Assembly (NCBI RefSeq): GCF_964340395.1
Contig: NC_135565.1
Span: forward strand, 14,795,709-14,859,708
Reading direction: 5' to 3'
DNA from: Glandiceps talaboti
Lineage: Eukaryota > Hemichordata > Enteropneusta > Spengelidae
DNA: 64,000 bases
Positions 12,771 through 53,961 of the stretch are shown one piece after another. Under the pieces are notes generated by a model. The model was not told the DNA's origin and did not search any database. It was given only the letters and a program-made list of their open reading frames with translations. Position 1 is the first letter of the stretch. Each line of letters opens with the position of its first letter. A program made the position numbers and the translations under genes.

Positions 12771-14551
12771 TTTTTTCATAATTGCAGTTTTTTATGTGCA
12801 AACAGTTATCCCCTCTTGCAGGGAGAGAGGGTTAATAATACCATCCTGTTGAATCTAAATAATACCCTAAGGTCAAAAGTTTTGATTTCAACAGCTAGAG
12901 GCAAACACAATGCATGCACACTTTACTGCTACCGCTTTATGAAACAAGATTCATACAATAGAGATATATAATGCATCTTCTTGAGGTTTATCTGTGATGT
13001 CTAATGAAAATCTTTATGCTCACGCTTTGAAATCATAGTTTTAGGGAAGAAATAAAATATTATCTCTAACCGAAATTAGCACGTCCGATTCAACTCAGCT
13101 GTGTGCTCGCATGTGACTTCCGCCTCGACATGTACCTGGACATTTACATTGAACACCAGGAGTTCAAAATAGAACGTTGTCTTTGTAGACTTTAACCGAT
13201 TTTGAATCCCTAGTTACGAGTCAGGCGTACGTCACTTACTGCATGTACAATCGAGCTAGGCATTCTACAAACAAAATGAGGTTCCTAAGGCCTTCAACAA
13301 CAACAACAACAACAACAGCATCAGGTTGTTTTTTGCTTGGGGAGGGGGGGGGTTAGTGGGTTTTTTTTTTGTTTTTTTTTTTTTTGGGGGGGGGCGGCAC
13401 AAGTTAAAGAGATTGCGACCATCCTAACTTTGTTTTCTTGCCAGAATACATTACACCAGTGTCAAACACGGCTCTTCCTAGCCAGATTTATGAGTCTGTT
13501 TCAGAGATGTCTCGCGATTTGGAAATAGTGAACATGATATCTGAAGACGTACAATTAAATATTTCCTATACTTAATTGTGCAGTTTTGAAAAAGTGCACA
13601 ACATTAATTGTAGCTACGAACAATGAGAACAAAAGTGTACTCGTTTACGAACAATAAAATGGTATGTATTGTTCCTTTCACTACAATATTCTTTTGTTAT
13701 AACATATTGTTAATATAGAGTGAAAAAAATTCACAATAACGTGCACAATGTTTCATTGTAATCAAGAACAATTGATGATTTTCAAATTTATAGTCTGCAT
13801 GTTATACCTCCTACAACCTGCAATACATTATTGTTTAAAGACAAATTCCAATGATGCCAGCATGAACAACTTTTGGTATATATCGGGCATGGCACCCGTC
13901 CACGTGTCAATGCAAAAAAACAACAACAGATACACAGACTAAAAATAAATGTATTTTGTATGTATCGCGAAACATCACTAACATTCACTTGCCATGTCAC
14001 ACCCATGACAACTGTATACACACTAGCGCTCATCTCATCCTTGGGATTGAGATTGTGCAACATGGATAGTATTCCATACGACAATGCTGAAAGTTCTAGT
14101 GAAATGGGGAGTATTCCTACTAAACCTGGCTGGAAGGGACAGGAGCGTTGACAATGGATTGCTCTATTGATACTGCATGGTGTCTAACCAGCGTACTAAT
14201 TCCACAAACAACCACCCATCACCAGTACTAAAGAATATTTCCTCAAATTACTTTTACAATTATGTACGAACATGCACCAAAAACGTCATACGTGCAACAT
14301 CCCATAAAGTTGTGTATAGGTCCAAACTATATATAGTATCTCAATCATTGCAATGGTCTGAGAAGTGTAAGCTCCATCGTGATAGATATCAAATCTCGAG
14401 ACCTGACACAAAACGTCCTGTAGCTCGACAAAATCTGACTATAAACACCGCTACATTTTATCGTCAAAAATCTGACTTACATTAATTACCACATTTTGTC
14501 GCCTGGCTCAACAAAATCTTATTACCATGGTCGAGTAACATGATGAAATAT

Positions 14552-14622
14552 AACAATGTTAGTACGATTTTTGTTTAACCAAACCATCAATGTTAGTACG
14601 ATTTTTGTTTAACCAAACCATA
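14552..14622. repeat. Short direct tandem duplication
   Basis: The word caatgttagtacgatttttg with its tail ttaaccaaaccat occurs twice in direct succession, and a third diverged piece follows near 14,665. Confidence 0.85.
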
Positions 14623-15017
14623 AAATGTAGGACTGTTGGTAAGATTGTGATAAAATGAAACAGCGTTAGCAAGATTTTTGTCCAGCAGTACGAGTTTTGT
14701 TTCATTTCAGGTCTCCCATTTTAATTATGAATACAACCTTGATGGGAACTAGTGCTTGAAGAAAACAATTTGACACTCGTATCATAATTTAACGCTATTA
14801 GATTGATAGAGAACTTCAACTTAGATTCAAAATAAAACAACGTCCTATATTGTGTATAGGCATAGCCAATTAGTAAAACTTCTTTAGTAATGCTAATGCC
14901 AAGTAATGGGCGTGAGTTTAATTGACAACATCTATTTTACGAGGTCCTTTGTACACAGGAAACTATGGTGCCTTCGTTGACATATAAATACATCCAAATC
15001 ATGCAGGCATCTCAACA

Positions 15018-15299
15018 GATCGGTATATCAATTAAAATCGTGTCCACCCTAGTCTATGAATATCGTATTTTAAATAATAAAATGTATAAAGCAACAGACC
15101 CTTTTGAACCTAAATATAACTATTTTAGGCGTTTTTTTAAATGCAAATTTTCTGAAGTATATCGGTATATCAATTAAAATCGTATCCACCCTTGTCTATG
15201 AATATCGTATGGTAAATGATAAAATGTATTAAACAACAGACCCTTTTGAAATTAAATATAACTTTTAGGCTGGGGTTTTATGCAAATTTTCTGAAGTTT
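15018..15299. repeat. Two-copy 141-bp tandem duplication
   Basis: 15,018-15,159 and 15,160-15,299 are similar throughout. Both start atcggtatatcaattaaaat, both contain caacagacccttttgaa, and both end in caaattttctgaagt. Confidence 0.9.
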
Positions 15300-15362
15300 G
15301 ATTCCTACAATAAATGTCTTGATGATTTCCGTTCTGATAAAGAACATCCTCCACCAGAATAG

Positions 15363-15558
15363 TAAAATCGCGAAAATTGTGAAGTTTCGCAAGAAATAGT
15401 GGATACGGAAACTAAATGTTCTTCTAATCTGTAATGGCTGTACATCTAATGGGAAGAAACCAATAACACACAGACCATATGGAATTCGGAAAGCAACAGA
15501 AATCAAATAAAAATCTACCTACCTAATTTTGAAATTTTGCGTAATTGGAACCACACAA
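15363..15558. mobile_element. MITE copy B (left end missing)
   Basis: This is homologous to the interior and right end of copy A, ending in GTAATTGGAACCACACAA. No left inverted repeat was found, so the copy is truncated or diverged. Confidence 0.5.
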
Positions 15559-17968
15559 TTTTAATGTTAGGCCTAAACACAGTGTTTTGAAAGTATAATT
15601 TGGACTGATATAAAGTAGGACTCTATCTCTTTTAGGAGTCAGCTTCTGCTAAATTATTTTACTCACTTTTAAATGTTAGAGCTGCATACCATTGACGACA
15701 GTAAAGAGAAAAAGAGAATAACTTTCAACCTATTCGGCATCATATTATCACACCCTTTCATGTCAAGTTTTTGGTGTCTGAACACATTTGTTTATGATTT
15801 CATTTCCCCCATTTCATATTGAGTTTGAATCAAACAACAATTTTGTTGGAGTGATTGTCGCACTGTTGAACCATATATAGGTTTGGCTGTATGAGTTAGT
15901 TTTTAGAATATATAAATATACGGACTTGCTGGCAGCCAAGGGTTATAGGGTAGTAAAAATCAAACTGTTCCAGGCTGGAATATACCATTATGCGCGGTAC
16001 AAGATAAACACTACGACTGACGTCGGCCATACGCTTCAAGTACAAACTTCAATGTGACCTAAAAAATGTACACATAAAAAATATGTAGACAAACTCACCC
16101 GGCGATGAAGTATCACAGTGCTACGTTTGCAATTCGATTCATGTAATCTGCACTTTAACTGTACCATCCAAAATACAAAGTGACGCATGCGTAATCGCCG
16201 TGAATGCCAAAATGAATCATATGTAGTTGGGGAAACAAATATCCGGAGAAATTGATTGACAGTAATTTTATCGTTATGCATTTTTTTCATTTGAAACAAG
16301 AATATGACACCCCTTTGCACTTGCAAGGAGGCGTACAGCATCGAAGTTATAATACGAAATCGACGTGCTTGTTATTCAATTCCCCACCTCTGTTAGCTGT
16401 TATTTTTTTTATGAATCGCTGATACGTAACCCTCATTACACGCATTTTATGAGGTATATTATATGTGATTTCTTTTTCAAATACACTTTCCTGAAGAACA
16501 GGTGAACAACGGAACGCTAAACGAAGTTAATTTTCTTTAATATACAACTCATTTTATTCTATAATTTGTTGGTTTGGTAATCTGAATGTACAAAACAAAA
16601 ACAGGTTTGGTAGAATTGTTAACAGCTGTAGCAAAATCATAGGCGTGCAACAGACTATAGCCTTGCCAAGTTGTACGAAAAACAAGTTCTGAGCAAAGCC
16701 AAGGCCATACTATGGAAAAATCAGCACCCCCTTCACCATGAATTTGGCGTTTTACTATTCTGTCGGGTTATAGAGTTCCAAAGACAAACACCTACCGAGC
16801 TAAATAATCATTCATTCGGACAGCAGTTTCTTTACTGAGCCGTGTCGGGAATGATTAGTAACTCATTGTTCCATTGCTGTGTCTGCCTTTGTTTTAATTT
16901 GTGATTGTCTCTTCATTTTTGAACTGTATTTATTGTACTCATTTTAATGTATATTGTGACTTTGTTTTACAGTTTTTCATGACTATGGTTTTATTCTCTA
17001 CTGTTGCACATACAATTGCCCATGTTGGGATACTAAAGATATAGTGTTTTGTATTGTCTTGTCTTAGGCGTGGCAGTAAGTATGTATCACCCCAATACGT
17101 AACAGTCAACACAATATGTAAAGTTTTTTACAAAAGTTCAGTAGATTTACTTCTAGTGACATTGAGACGAGTAACAAGTTTGCAAAAAAGTGTCATTTTG
17201 ATTGAATACACACTTGACTGTGTTAAACTGATTGCATGGACTTTGGAAGAAACTAATGAAAATGAGAAACACGGTTTGAACAATGGGAGCGAATAGTGTA
17301 GTATAAATGAAACATGAAGGACGAAACGTCACATTGACTTTATTATCAGTATATGGGTAACACATGACACAAAGGGAACAAAAAGCTATGTGTAAAATTA
17401 CTTTTGTCATGATTAAAATCAAAGAGACAAACACATTGACGATATTACAATTCACTACAAAACCTTTTATCAATTCAAAATTCTAGGCTCAAGTACAGGG
17501 AAATTGAAGTTGCCTGGACGTGTCACTCGGAGACGATTATATACATACAGATATTTTATATATACATAGTTTCATTCTTTCGCCAATTAGCAATACATAC
17601 ATAACGAGATTTAAAATGAATGCCTTCCGTAGGGTAGTCTTGTAATGTCATGATTTATGCAAGAAATTTAGCTCTATATCTGGGATTTTTCAAATCCCAA
17701 TGAAAGTTAGTTGTCAAAAAGACCCTATATATAGTATAAGTATATATATATATAATACATAGAGTTTCATTCTTCTTTCGCCAAGTAGAGTGCTCGATCA
17801 CCTTGGAGAGCTATCATACATAAAAATGAAAGAAGACGAGTCTGATATTACATTGTGGATTACACTACGGACCGTTTCACCAGAAGGATCGTCGGGTGTA
17901 ATAGTATGGTTTAATAGTAGTCGTTGGCTATGCATTCTGCTTTATGTACATAACTTAATTATGTGTGT

Positions 17969-18910
17969 TCACTGACGGCTGTGTGTACACAAAAAAAATT
18001 TAAAACAAAGGTTACGTATTATTAAGTAAGAACTTGTTAGCGTGCCGGCATTTACTGATTTGTCGGCAGTTATAATAAAATATTTTCCCCAGAGACATAG
18101 TTGACATCGTTTGGTAACATTTGAGTATGAGAAAGCCTGCTTGAGAACTGACCAGTGTATATCGTAATTGGTTTTGCTGTCTTTTAGGTGCCAAATGTAT
18201 TTACTGAGCGCAGTGTCTTTCTTCTTGTGATCAAGTTTAAATGAAGACTTGTGGTTATTAAACCTGCTTTTGAATTCTTTGTCACTAACACCTATGTATG
18301 ATTTGTGATCTTGGTTAGTGGTGACTGTTGCTTTGTAAACAATGCTTTTAATGAGGCATTTTCCTGTGAGGGGGCACTCCTTTGGTTTTCTGCAGTTACA
18401 GGTACTTTGTTGTGTTTGCTTAGCTGTTGAAAGTATAGCTTTATTGTGACCGTTAATTATTTTACCATGTTGTACATGCAACAATAGCTCACTTTAATGT
18501 TATTACGGTTGAAGATTTTATGGAGTACACTGGATATGGGTAAATGCTTGTCGATGAGGTTGAGAAATTTTCTGCCGACGTTTGTTGCAACGTGTTTACT
18601 GTAAGGTGGGTTGAACCAAGTTATATTACGGCTGCGATTCCGCTTGCGTTGAGTGTGTCTTGTTTGGTCAAATTTGAGCGTGTGATTATATCCTGCTTCA
18701 TTGAGTGCATCTTGGTAGGATGATGTAGTGGCGTCGAATAGTTGTTCATCACTGGAAATGTTGGATAGTCGTTGGTTTACCGAGCTGGGTATAGTCTTAA
18801 TTATGGCTTTAGGATGGTTTGATTTCTTGTTGAGGTAGTGGGTGGTGTTATTTGGTTTTGTGTATGACACGTCACGCAAGTGGAAGGTGACATCAAGGAA
18901 GTTGGCAATT

Positions 18911-18912
<2 letters not shown>
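17969..18912 (-). pseudogene. Penelope-like element: RT end plus GIY-YIG nuclease, frameshifted
   Basis: Reading leftward from the AT repeat, the frame gives the end of a Penelope-type RT (FLDVTFHLRDVSY, then KKSNHPKAIIKTIPSS and SNISSDEQLF). A frameshift near 18,470 is followed by a CNCRKPKECPLTGKC zinc-binding-like cluster, then YKATVTTNQDHKSYIGVSD and KEFKSRFNNHKSSF, the GIY-YIG nuclease core, then SKYIWHLK and CQLCLWGKYFIITADKS. A second frameshift or deletion near 18,065 precedes KCRHANKFLL, the usual end of this protein. The 5' part of the RT is missing, replaced by an AT repeat. With two frame breaks it is dead. Confidence 0.82.

Positions 18913-18913
<1 letters not shown>

Positions 18914-18976
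<63 letters not shown>
18914..18976. repeat. (AT)n microsatellite
   Basis: This is a pure AT tract at the truncated 5' edge of the Penelope-like coding remnant. It separates that remnant from the element's leader-like sequence. Confidence 0.97.
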
Positions 18977-19054
18977 TATATATATTTATATATAAGTGAC
19001 TTGATGAACAGGTAATGTACAAAGTCGGCCTTACTTCCAATCCCAAGGTAAATT

Positions 19055-19110
19055 ACTAACAAGCAACGTTTCGGTGCGTCTAGCACACCTTCTTCAAGCT
19101 ATTACTAACA
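19055..19110 (-). other. Penelope leader-type stem with GAAACG
   Basis: The minus strand reads gaagaaGGTGTG-ctaga-CGCACCgaaacgttgc: a 6-bp stem (one G-U pair) with flanks like those that recur in Penelope-like terminal repeats. Such repeats can carry hammerhead ribozyme motifs, with a core of CUGAUGA, a stem, then GAAA. Here the left core element is not intact, so self-cleavage is doubtful. Confidence 0.4.
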
Positions 19111-19209
19111 CACGAAAGCTGGCAAATAAACTGCGCATGTCCGAACAAAAGGAAGACACAGTCATGTGATTAGAGGGGAATGTAGAATAAATTAAAAGGT
19201 AAATAAAGA

Positions 19210-19380
19210 ACATAGTTTTGTATGCCAGATGGTTCATAATCATTAAGTCTGTGGGGATGTAGGGTTCCAGCTCTATTAATCCATAGACTTTCTAATTGTT
19301 TAGTAGTGTCCGTATCAAAACCCCGAATAAGGCATAGTATTGTAGCTGTAAGAGCGTTGTCTTGTAGAATATGTCCCTGT
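19210..19380 (-). pseudogene. 3' coding fragment of a Penelope-like element
   Basis: A minus-strand frame gives TDTTKQLESLWINRAGTLHPHRLNDY, matching the W-I-x-x-L-x-T-L-x-P-x-G-L-N end found in Penelope-type and related GIY-YIG proteins. It lies upstream of the leader-type stem and RT/nuclease remnant in the same orientation, as expected if two partial copies were arranged in tandem. Confidence 0.45.
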
Positions 19381-19816
19381 TATATGTTAAACCCAATCTG
19401 TGAAATTGCCCAATTCATGAAATGGGTAGGTAACCTTGCCCAGTTCATGAAATAGTCAATCGTGTTGCCCAGGTTATGAAGTGGGTATGGTACGATATGC
19501 CCAGTACTTGAAATGAGCATCTTTTATAGGACACACAAAAAAGAATAAGAATCAAACAACTGTATTATCATGTATTTACAAACTCATCACTTCACAATTC
19601 TTATTTTATTTCATATTAATTCAGTGTAGCTTGTGTTTTTAATAGAGTTCGATAAACAACACCCCAGTTCAAAACTCTTCCCCAAAAATTTAATTTCGCT
19701 CCTCTCAGATCATAATCTATACTCACATTTGCATAAGGTTGACTATATCATGAACTGGGCAAAGTTACATGCACATTTCATGAATTGAGCAATTTCACAG
19801 ATTGGGTGTAACATAT
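19381..19816. mobile_element. 436-bp inverted-repeat DNA element
   Basis: 19,381-19,455 and the reverse complement of 19,743-19,816 match over about 75 bases with few differences (tatgttaaacccaatctgtg against tatgttacacccaatctgtg, then aattcatgaaatg and ttgcccagttcatga). The interior holds more cccag-ttcatgaa words. No transposase frame is present, so it is non-autonomous. Confidence 0.85.
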
Positions 19817-19908
19817 GTTTATATATTATATATATCCAATCGGGTCGTCCCATATTTAATTTGTACACTATACAATGTATGGGACGACACACACGGAATC
19901 TACAAGTT

Positions 19909-19981
19909 GACGCATAAGCTCAGCTGGCTAGAGCACTCAGGCTAGTATTCGGGGGACGTGGGTTCGAATCCTGCACGTGTC
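19909..19981 (+). tRNA. tRNA-like sequence (pseudogene or SINE head)
   Basis: The 73 bases fold as a cloverleaf: acceptor GACGCAT with ACGTGTC (one mismatch), perfect D stem GCTC/GAGC, and T arm GTGGG-TTCGAAT-CCTGC. The internal promoter boxes look intact (AGCTCAGCTGGCTAGAGC and GGTTCGAATCC). The anticodon stem has a C-C mismatch, base 33 is C instead of U, and the loop would give a Leu-type anticodon without the long variable arm of tRNA-Leu. It is therefore not a normal tRNA. A 9-bp inverted repeat (acaagttga / tcaacttgt) flanks it. Confidence 0.5.
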
Positions 19982-20109
19982 AGTTTTCTGTTCAACTTGT
20001 GCGTATATAGCCAACGAATCTCTTCATTAATCCTATATATGTTCAAGTTTGTCCAACACTATGTCTAGTTTGAGCAACGCTAACTTGCAATTATCCACTT
20101 CACACGCTC

Positions 20110-49449
<29,340 letters not shown>

Positions 49450-52088
49450 AGCAATGCCCTTTCTTCACAAGGCAGCCGTTGTCTCTCCCCGTTTTGGATA
49501 GTTGCAAGAAAATTTTCCTACACTGTGATCAGACCAGGTTGATAACCAGAGTGACATTAGTGTGAAACTGAAGGGTGTCGTACTGTGTTTATAAGTTTAT
49601 TGGTTCCTATATTTTCTATAATTCATAAATTATTCTCTCCATCACTGACCTGGCAATTAAAGGATGGGACCGAGTATAATTCTATTACTAACAAAATGTC
49701 ATTTTAATGAATCGTTCTCTTTACCAGCTTTGTATTTAATTCTCAACATATGGAAAAGCAATTTAGAAAATTAAAGGAGATTCTGTTGACGAGGATAAAT
49801 ATTTGAATGGAAATGATCACTTCAATATTTTCTCTTCATTAACCATGTATGAGAAATGTGATTAAGAAAAGTATCAATACATATTCATCAATACTGCAAA
49901 TGTGTCCGTCATGCACTTCTTACTTTAATTTGTTTATTTGAAAGAGTGCATCGATATATCGGTAGACAAGTTAGAAAGTATGGAAAACTTAGTTGGGTAA
50001 AGCACATTTACAGGTCACAAAGCCTGAACCATATTCACGTTCATGATTCACCTGTCGGCGGTATCAACAGATGTATGGAAATTTATACTACATGACATTA
50101 TACATTATAAATTTCCCTCATGATAAAGTGTGCCATGGGGATAAAGTTCACCAATTTAACTCGTAAAATCTCTCCAAATTTTTTCCATAAAAAATGAAAG
50201 GTCTATTTTCCTGTTTTCAAGGAAATCAGAATTCGGCGGCCATATTGGATTCTTAAATTGTTTAATTATCATAAAACTATCCTATCTTTGTACTTAGACA
50301 GAGAACGATAATATTTTTACTTTATTTTAATTGGAGTTTTCTTGAACGACAATTTGCTTTTAAACGGTTTGATTTCGGAAGGGCTTTTAAAGGAATGCTG
50401 AATTTATTACAGGTTTACACTTCCGAATAATTGATATAACTCTAATATGTTATTATCACAATGCAGAACATACATTTTCGATTTTAAAAAAACATGCTTA
50501 AAGTCACGAATTTGGCACTTTTTATGGTCGCCGACATGTATGTTGCCTCGAAAACAACACTGGATGGTCGCTGGTCGCAATATAAAGTGGCCTATGTATT
50601 TTGCATGGACGCTAGGGTAAGAACCATGGATTACGATCCACAGCTGTGTCATTGGAAGCTTAGAAGACTTTGAACAAGAAACCAGGGAAGGAGTTACAGA
50701 GAGTTGGATGACAGAAAGATGAAAGGAAGACGAATAGCAAGTTTCAACTGTGAAATACAATATTGTCAATAAATTCTTGCAGTACTCGATGAATTGATTT
50801 AGTTTTTTCCAGTGTTATTTTTGATAAATAATAAGTCTACGAAATACTATCATACAGGTTACTCTTCGTCTACCAAATCCATATTTCTTTTTTGACCCAA
50901 CTGTTATTATTCTAATACATTAGGAACTTCTTCTTAGAAGGCATGAAGTATGTACATATGTGAATTGGTCATGACGAATGGAGCAAGCAGTTTAAACAGG
51001 ATATTGAAATAAAGATGTAGCTATACACTTTTACCAATTAATAAATTATGCGTAGTTGATCAGTAATTCCAACACGTCTATATGTGATTAAGATCTACCT
51101 ATTGTGTTGTGTATCAACCCTACTTTAATTTTGTGAAGTCGTGGACAATGTCGACAACTGAAATACTTTATACTCAATAATTAACAAGAAGAGTTCATTA
51201 AATAATTTATGGTTAAGCCTAGCTTAGTGCACTTTTAAGCAATCTCGAAATTAGTGACTATTTACGAATAATGCACTGATGGGGGGGGGGGGGCAAGGTG
51301 TGTGACTTGACATACTTGAGGATAATTTGAAGGACACTGTTGGAAATCTATAAGGTATTACCATAGACTTTGGATTCTGGAGAGTCGTTCCAATTATTTC
51401 AAATCACAAAAACGTCGCTAGAAACCCTTTCGCATTTCTGCTGTTCTATCACTTATACACCCTTGGTCATGGCTATTGGTAGACATGAATATGAATTTAT
51501 GAACATTAAATATGGTGATAACTTGTGTGTGCTCATTTCCATCACAGGAATAATCATGAATATGCGTTGCTCATCTTATGAATATGCATGTCTGCTTAGG
51601 AATAACTTTCGCATTGATGTTAAATGAGTTCTAAACCCTCATATTTATATATTTCCAATATCGTCTTGTCGTTTTGCCGCTACATACGTCTTTAGTTTAG
51701 AAAACAACACAGTCTTCGTTCGCTATTCATTCACATTTGTTGGGCTGATTTCACCTCTCACTGAGCAGAGTGAAAATGTCATTAAATTTATATGTTCGAT
51801 GATCAATTGTCATTTTTGTTCCTTTTCTTTCTAATTAATCCGGCTTTTTATTAATAATTCAAATCATATATCTGCTTGTTCATTATAAGACCGGATATTG
51901 GTGATAATTTATTCATATCAAATTGATTAAATTGGCACGTGTATGTCTTCATGGTTGGCAAACCTCCAAGCAATGGTAAACGTTTAAAAGGATCGATGCC
52001 CAGATGGACGAATGGAATGGGTGGAACCTAGGTAGGAGATTTCGTAAAAAATCACACAAATTCGAACAAGTTTTGGTTTCGAGATGTT
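49450..52088. other. Intergenic region, likely polycystin promoter side
   Basis: The region lies between the polycystin start codon and the 3' end of the neighbouring gene on the same strand. No TATA box, CpG-rich stretch or exon is clear. It has a 14-base G run near 51,281. The open frame at 50,407-50,769 (minus) matches no family. A 5' untranslated exon of the polycystin gene may lie here. Confidence 0.5.
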
Positions 52089-52094
52089 TTTATT
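52089..52094 (-). promoter_or_regulatory. Poly(A) signal AATAAA of the four-TM gene
   Basis: AATAAA on the minus strand lies about 115 bases after the stop codon at 52,208. It is the first canonical signal downstream and would give a short 3' untranslated region. Confidence 0.6.
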
Positions 52095-52207
52095 TACTTT
52101 ATCTTAAAATGTACAGAAATATCTTGTTATGTAAGACATTTACCGAATATCAAAGTTGAAATGGAAAAGATTCTAACAAAATATCAACATATACATATAT
52201 AGTATGT

Positions 52208-53961
52208 TTAAATGTCTGTCTCATCAGCGCAGAGAGATGTGTTTGAGTAATAAAACACTTCTTTACCCATACCCCCTTCATTGTCTCGTACTCGGAGTTT
52301 GACTTGAAACCCAGACGGAGGGTGACTGTCTTGTGTTGTACGATTTCCCTCCCTCAAGTCATCAACACTTTTCGATTGATGTATCCTCAAGGGTCGACTG
52401 TTATCAGAATACTTATCTGTATGCGCATGCGCTAAATTTTTGTAGTCACCCGGGATATACGTGTTTCCCTGAGTTCTACCTACGTCATAACCATGGCTCG
52501 GAACTTTAGCTCGATTTGGGTCTCTAGCAGTACTGGTTTTAGATGAGGGGGCATGTTGTTCTTGTGGTTTCTTGTGTCCGTCATAATGCTGCCCTCTTAA
52601 CTGCTTTGAATATTCACTGGGAGTTCTTGTTTGCCCACTATCTCGTTGTTTATTGCCTGTTTGATTCTGACTATCATAGTATTGGTTTCTACTAGCTATG
52701 CTGTGTTGTTCAATGTGTTGTTTATAACTAATAGGGGGATAGTAACTAGGTTTATTATCACCATTTCTGGTCCTGCTATCGAGATCCATTCTCCGTATTT
52801 CCGTTGGTTGCTGGATTTGATATTTCGTTTTATCACGTTCTCTAGGACTCATTCCCCGGGGATGATATTGTTGTCCGTTCTGGTCCGTTTGACGTATATT
52901 TACATTTTCGTATATATTTTGGTTCGTGTCATTATTCCTGGGTTTCCACACATCGTCTTTGTCTTGTCGGTATGGCGGAGTGCTTACTCTTTCTGATGAC
53001 TCCGTGCCTGGTCTCTGGTACTTGTGTTCGTTATATTGCATATTATTTGCATGACTATCACGTGATTGGTGACTCTGTTTACCACTCGTTGTTCCGGGGT
53101 CTGCACTTTTATCAACATTGGGTTTACCATGATGCATATTTCTGTCATTCCTTAGATCTGAACTCTGACCTATGACCTTATCGATATTGGTTGTTTTAAC
53201 GGTGGGTTTTGATGGAGCGGTTTGTGGCATGTCACTGAATTGCACATGATAACTATGAATCTCTGGTGGTCTTCGATAATTCGGTATCTCTACGTGTTTA
53301 TAGTTGAACTGCTGGTTTAATTCTCTTGGATCTAAGCGAACCTCTTGTCGGTAGCTTGCTCGATTTTCTTGCATGGTTTTCTTGGCCTTTTTATTTGAAG
53401 ATCGTTTGGCTTCGCGTCTAGTGATCTCTGCATAGTTATCAATTTTCTCCGGCGTTTTATTGCTGTGGTAACTAATTGCTGATGTATTGCCATGATAACT
53501 GATCGCTGGTTCTTTGTGTCTGTCCGTAGAATCAGATACATTTTCTTTCGTTCCATATTTATGACTGTCTGATACTTGGTACTCTCGCAGACTCTGTTCC
53601 CGTCGCATCTCGCGATAACTGTTCATGCGTTTCACACTGATTCCTCTCTTTGCGACGTCGGGTCTTGTGCTACGTTGCTGTTCACCACGGTAACTAGACG
53701 CAGTTGAGTAATTCGATGAGCTGTTTACGTTTGACGTCACAAGAGTATCTGTTTGACTAGTCAAGTCAGGTGGTTGAATCTCCAACGGTGGAGGCGGTTC
53801 ACTCGGTGGGTCGGGGAATGTTAAATTTGGAACGGACAGAAACCGTCGACTGTTATATTTTCCAACCCCTGGTTGGCTGCCATTTTTCTTTGTTGAGGTG
53901 CTTGCAATGTGAGTAGTAGAGAAACTGATTCCACGCGTCGCTGGGTTGATGAGATTGGTGT
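52208..53961 (-). CDS. Four-TM gene exon 6: long tail and stop
   Basis: 584 codons, including the stop, encode a low-hydrophobicity tail: proline-rich near the start (PDPPSEPPPPLEIQPP), then repeated SYHGN/SYHSN, many Q/N/R/Y, HQSKSVDDL near the end and a final CADETDI. The acceptor is CCCATCACAG. There are no globular domains or coiled coil by eye. Confidence 0.92.

Larger units (their letters stand above)
11350..17960. other. Gene-free region with scattered small repeats
   Basis: No exon chain, RNA gene or long open frame is convincing on either strand. The region holds an X-box-like site (12,280), two related MITE copies (12,423 and 15,363), homopolymer G and T runs near 13,350, a short direct duplication near 14,552 and a 141-bp tandem duplication near 15,018. 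The remaining short open frames look like chance. Confidence 0.6.

Noticed and set aside
14177-14485. 102-codon plus frame
   Set aside because: There is no domain, no splice chain and no conservation evidence; likely chance.
19909-19981. Functional tRNA-Leu
   Set aside because: The anticodon stem is mismatched, base 33 is not U, and the long variable arm is absent.
50407-50769. 120-codon minus frame between the two genes
   Set aside because: There is no recognisable domain, no splice context that links it to either gene, and its composition is like surrounding DNA.
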